This document shows positions 1 to 3,000 of a stretch of 5,185 nt of DNA, piece after piece. The notes under the pieces were generated by a model, which did no database searches, was not told the origin of the DNA, and saw only the letters and a list, made by a program, of their open reading frames with translations. The position numbers were made by a program, and so were the translations under genes. Source of the stretch: Oxalobacteraceae bacterium (GTDB taxonomy: Bacteria; Pseudomonadota; Gammaproteobacteria; Burkholderiales; Burkholderiaceae_D). Position 1 is the stretch's first letter; each line of letters opens with the position of its first letter. The DNA lies in the NCBI GenBank assembly GCA_947487325.1, contig CANKWG010000161.1, positions 1 through 5,185 on the forward strand, given 5' to 3'.

Positions 1-3000
1 CGCCGATCACATGTTCGATGAATTCCGGATGTGTCGGTGTTTTTCCTGCTAGCTTGCCAGCATTGCTGGCGGCGTCAACCCCTTTTCCAACAACTTTAAT
101 CGTACCGAGTCCACCACTACCGATGGGTAGGTTGGCAATCTGTTCGCCCAGTATGCGTCCAACCGTTTTGCCATCGCCTTTCTCATACGCGGTGGCGAGT
201 TCTTCGGTTTGCTCGGGCGTGAGCATACCCAGCAGGTACGGCAGATTATCTGGATTGCTGATGTAGTCGAAGCCTGCTTTTGCGCCATCGCGAACTTGCT
301 GCCGTGCTTCGCTGTCACCGGTAATGGCTTTGAGACCTATCCATACGCCTTTGGCAAGATCAGCCACACCATCAACCACGGCTTCGCCGTAGCCAAGGGC
401 TCTGTTCAGGAGGACGCCATCCATGGCGTCTTGCGCAAGATTTTGTGTGTGGTTTCTTTGTAGGTCGTACTCCATCGATGCGATGGAGATACGGCTGGCG
501 CGTAGGTACTCGGCGGCGGCGAAGCGGACTTGCTGGCGTATTGCGTTGCAGTTGGGTGTATCTATATCGGCACAGGCATTCAACTCACGATCGCGTTGCT
601 TGTCGATGCCGATGAGTGACTTGATTTCACTTTCGCAGGTCGCATCACAGCGACCGACAAGCTTTTGATCTCTAAGCGCTGCATAGCGCCTTGCTTCGGG
701 ATGCGAAAGATAGTTGTTGCTGACCTCATTGAAGGCAGCGGCTGCACCTGAGGTATTGCCGACGATGGCACCGGCTGCGCTGCTGGCGATGGCGGTCAGA
801 CCATCAGCAAGTGCGCCATCAATACCGGCGTCCCGAAGGGCTTGACCTAGGTGGGCTGCAGTGAGCGTGCCAGCGGCTGCGCCCAATGCGCCTTCGACGT
901 TACCTGCCAGTCCACCGACCAGGGTGTGGGCAAGTAAACGGGCTGTGCCACCGTCGCCCCATCGGCTTTCGAGTAGCTCCGCTTGTCTGATGAGATTGTC
1001 GCGAACCTCGCTGCTATCGGCCTTGTCTGATTGCGTACGCAGGTCCGCCGCTTGTGCCATCTTGCTGCTCGCGTAGTCACCGATCGCTTTGCTGGCCTGC
1101 TGTCCGAACAGCTGCATGATGAGCGCATTGGCACCGACCTCGCGCTCAACTCGGTCGGCATCAAAGATGCGGTCTAGTGCTGCTTCACTGTCGCCAGTGC
1201 GGGCCTCGGTGTCGCCCGCAATGCCCGTGATTGAGGCTCGGGTCAGGCTCGAATTGCTGCCGCTTTCTTCCGCATGCCCTGCGCTGTTACCTTTAGGATT
1301 AAATTTACCGTCACTAAATGGCGTGAGACCGATACCAACATTCGTTGCGCTGGCTGAGTAGCTTGCTTGGTTGTTGATGTCACGCGTGGTAAGCGTGTTG
1401 CTACTGAACTGATTTTTTTGTGCGTCATGCGCGGCATCGGTGCTGGTAATGACACCGCCGGTCAGCGTTGCGTCTTTACCGACCGTGACATCAAATCCGC
1501 TGTCACCTGCGCGCAGTCCAGAAGACTCTATGACGCTCTGATAATTACTCTCGACTTTCTGTTTGCCGGCGTTCAGTTGCGCAGAGGGCGCGCCAGTGAT
1601 CGGTATAACGGCGTTAACACTGATGTTTTGTTGTTTGCTGTTGTAGCGGCTGGTGTCCTGCAGACTTTCTATATGTAGATCACCGTCGGTTCTGACGATG
1701 ATCCGATCAGCCTCTACGACCGCGCCTTTGAGTTGGATGTCATCTTGCGCATTGATATCCGCTTTATTTCCAGCTTGAATGCGCGTGTTGGTCCAGCTGA
1801 GATCATCACCATCAGCGCTGCCACGGCCACGGCTGGCAGCGACTGCCACGCCGATACTCGGACCGGCTTTGTTGAGTGAGGCAGCGACACCAATCGAATT
1901 GCTGCTACTTTTGTTGGTGCTGGTTTGCGTTGCGGTATTGGCTTGTGCAGTCAGGTTGATGTCACTGCCGCTCTGCAGCTGCACGTTGTTACCAGCACTG
2001 ATCTGGCTGCCGACGATGCTGAGTCCCGGCTCTTCATCACCGCGCGCTCGTAACTCGACGTTGCCGGCGCCGGCAATGACGGAAGGTGCTGCAACGCGCA
2101 CTCGCTGCTCGCTTCGAGACTCACTTTTGCTGCTACCCGCCGTGATGCTGACGGTGACTTCAGTCGCTTTACCTGGATCTTTCTTTATTTCGCTAACCGT
2201 ACCGGCCACCGTCAACCCGGCAGCGGTAGCCGCCATCAGTCGGGCGCGGTCGTCTTTCGTGTTGCTACTTGCCTGATGTAGTTGATCCAGCGTCTGAGCG
2301 GCATTAACGATAGGGTTACTGACAGCGATGGTGATGCCTGATTGTTGGAACTTCGCGCTGTTTGCGGCATCTTGAGAATTCAGGCCGGCGATAACATCGA
2401 TCTGATTCGCTTCAACGAACACCGAGCCGGAGGGTGAGAGCAGTTGGCTGGCTTCTTGCCGATAGTTACCGCCTGCAATAACCGTCACATCACCTTGCAT
2501 CGAACCGATGACACTGGCCTGTTGTGTGGTGCTGCTGATTTCCTGGGTGTTTTCTGTGCGCTGCGAGCCAATTGAGATGCTTGCACCCGGACCAGAAAAA
2601 ACACCGGATTTTCTTACCTGTTCATATGAGGACGTGCGTGCAGTATTGGTGGCCGAGCTGACGCTGATATCGCTGCCGGCGACCAATCGGGTATCGCGAT
2701 CAGAGACGACGGTACTGCCTTTGATGTTGAGGTCTTCACCAGTGCTGATGCTCACTCTGTCACCACTGACCAGGGTTTCAATCGCATTGCTGCTGTCTGC
2801 TTCAAAACGCTGCGTGATAGTTTTTGATCCAGTGACACTGCTGTGCTTGTACTGCGATCCTTGAGCGAATTCTTTTTTGTGTTCACCTGCCTCAGTCTGT
2901 AGGTCGCGACCGGCAGCAATATCGATCTGTCCTTCTTTGCTGCTGATGGTGGCCGCACGTGCACGGATATCTTGACCGGCCACCAGTGCAATGTCGCCAC

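Noticed and set aside
18..463. Overlapping short plus-strand frames near the left end, considered as a possible immunity gene.
   Set aside because: They are antisense to the intact post-VENN region. An immunity gene would be expected downstream of the toxin stop codon, on the same strand as the exoprotein, which is outside the window.
1779..2276. Plus-strand open frame of 165 codons, rich in Leu, Ala, Ser and Pro, looking like a membrane protein.
   Set aside because: It lies fully antisense to well-recognised FHA-2 repeats. Its Leu/Ala/Pro richness follows from the complement of Ser/Gly/Asn-rich repeat codons, and it shows no convincing ribosome binding site or domain.
2508..2864. Plus-strand open frame of 118 codons.
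   Set aside because: It is antisense to FHA-2 repeat units four and five, with shadow-type composition and no recognisable domain.
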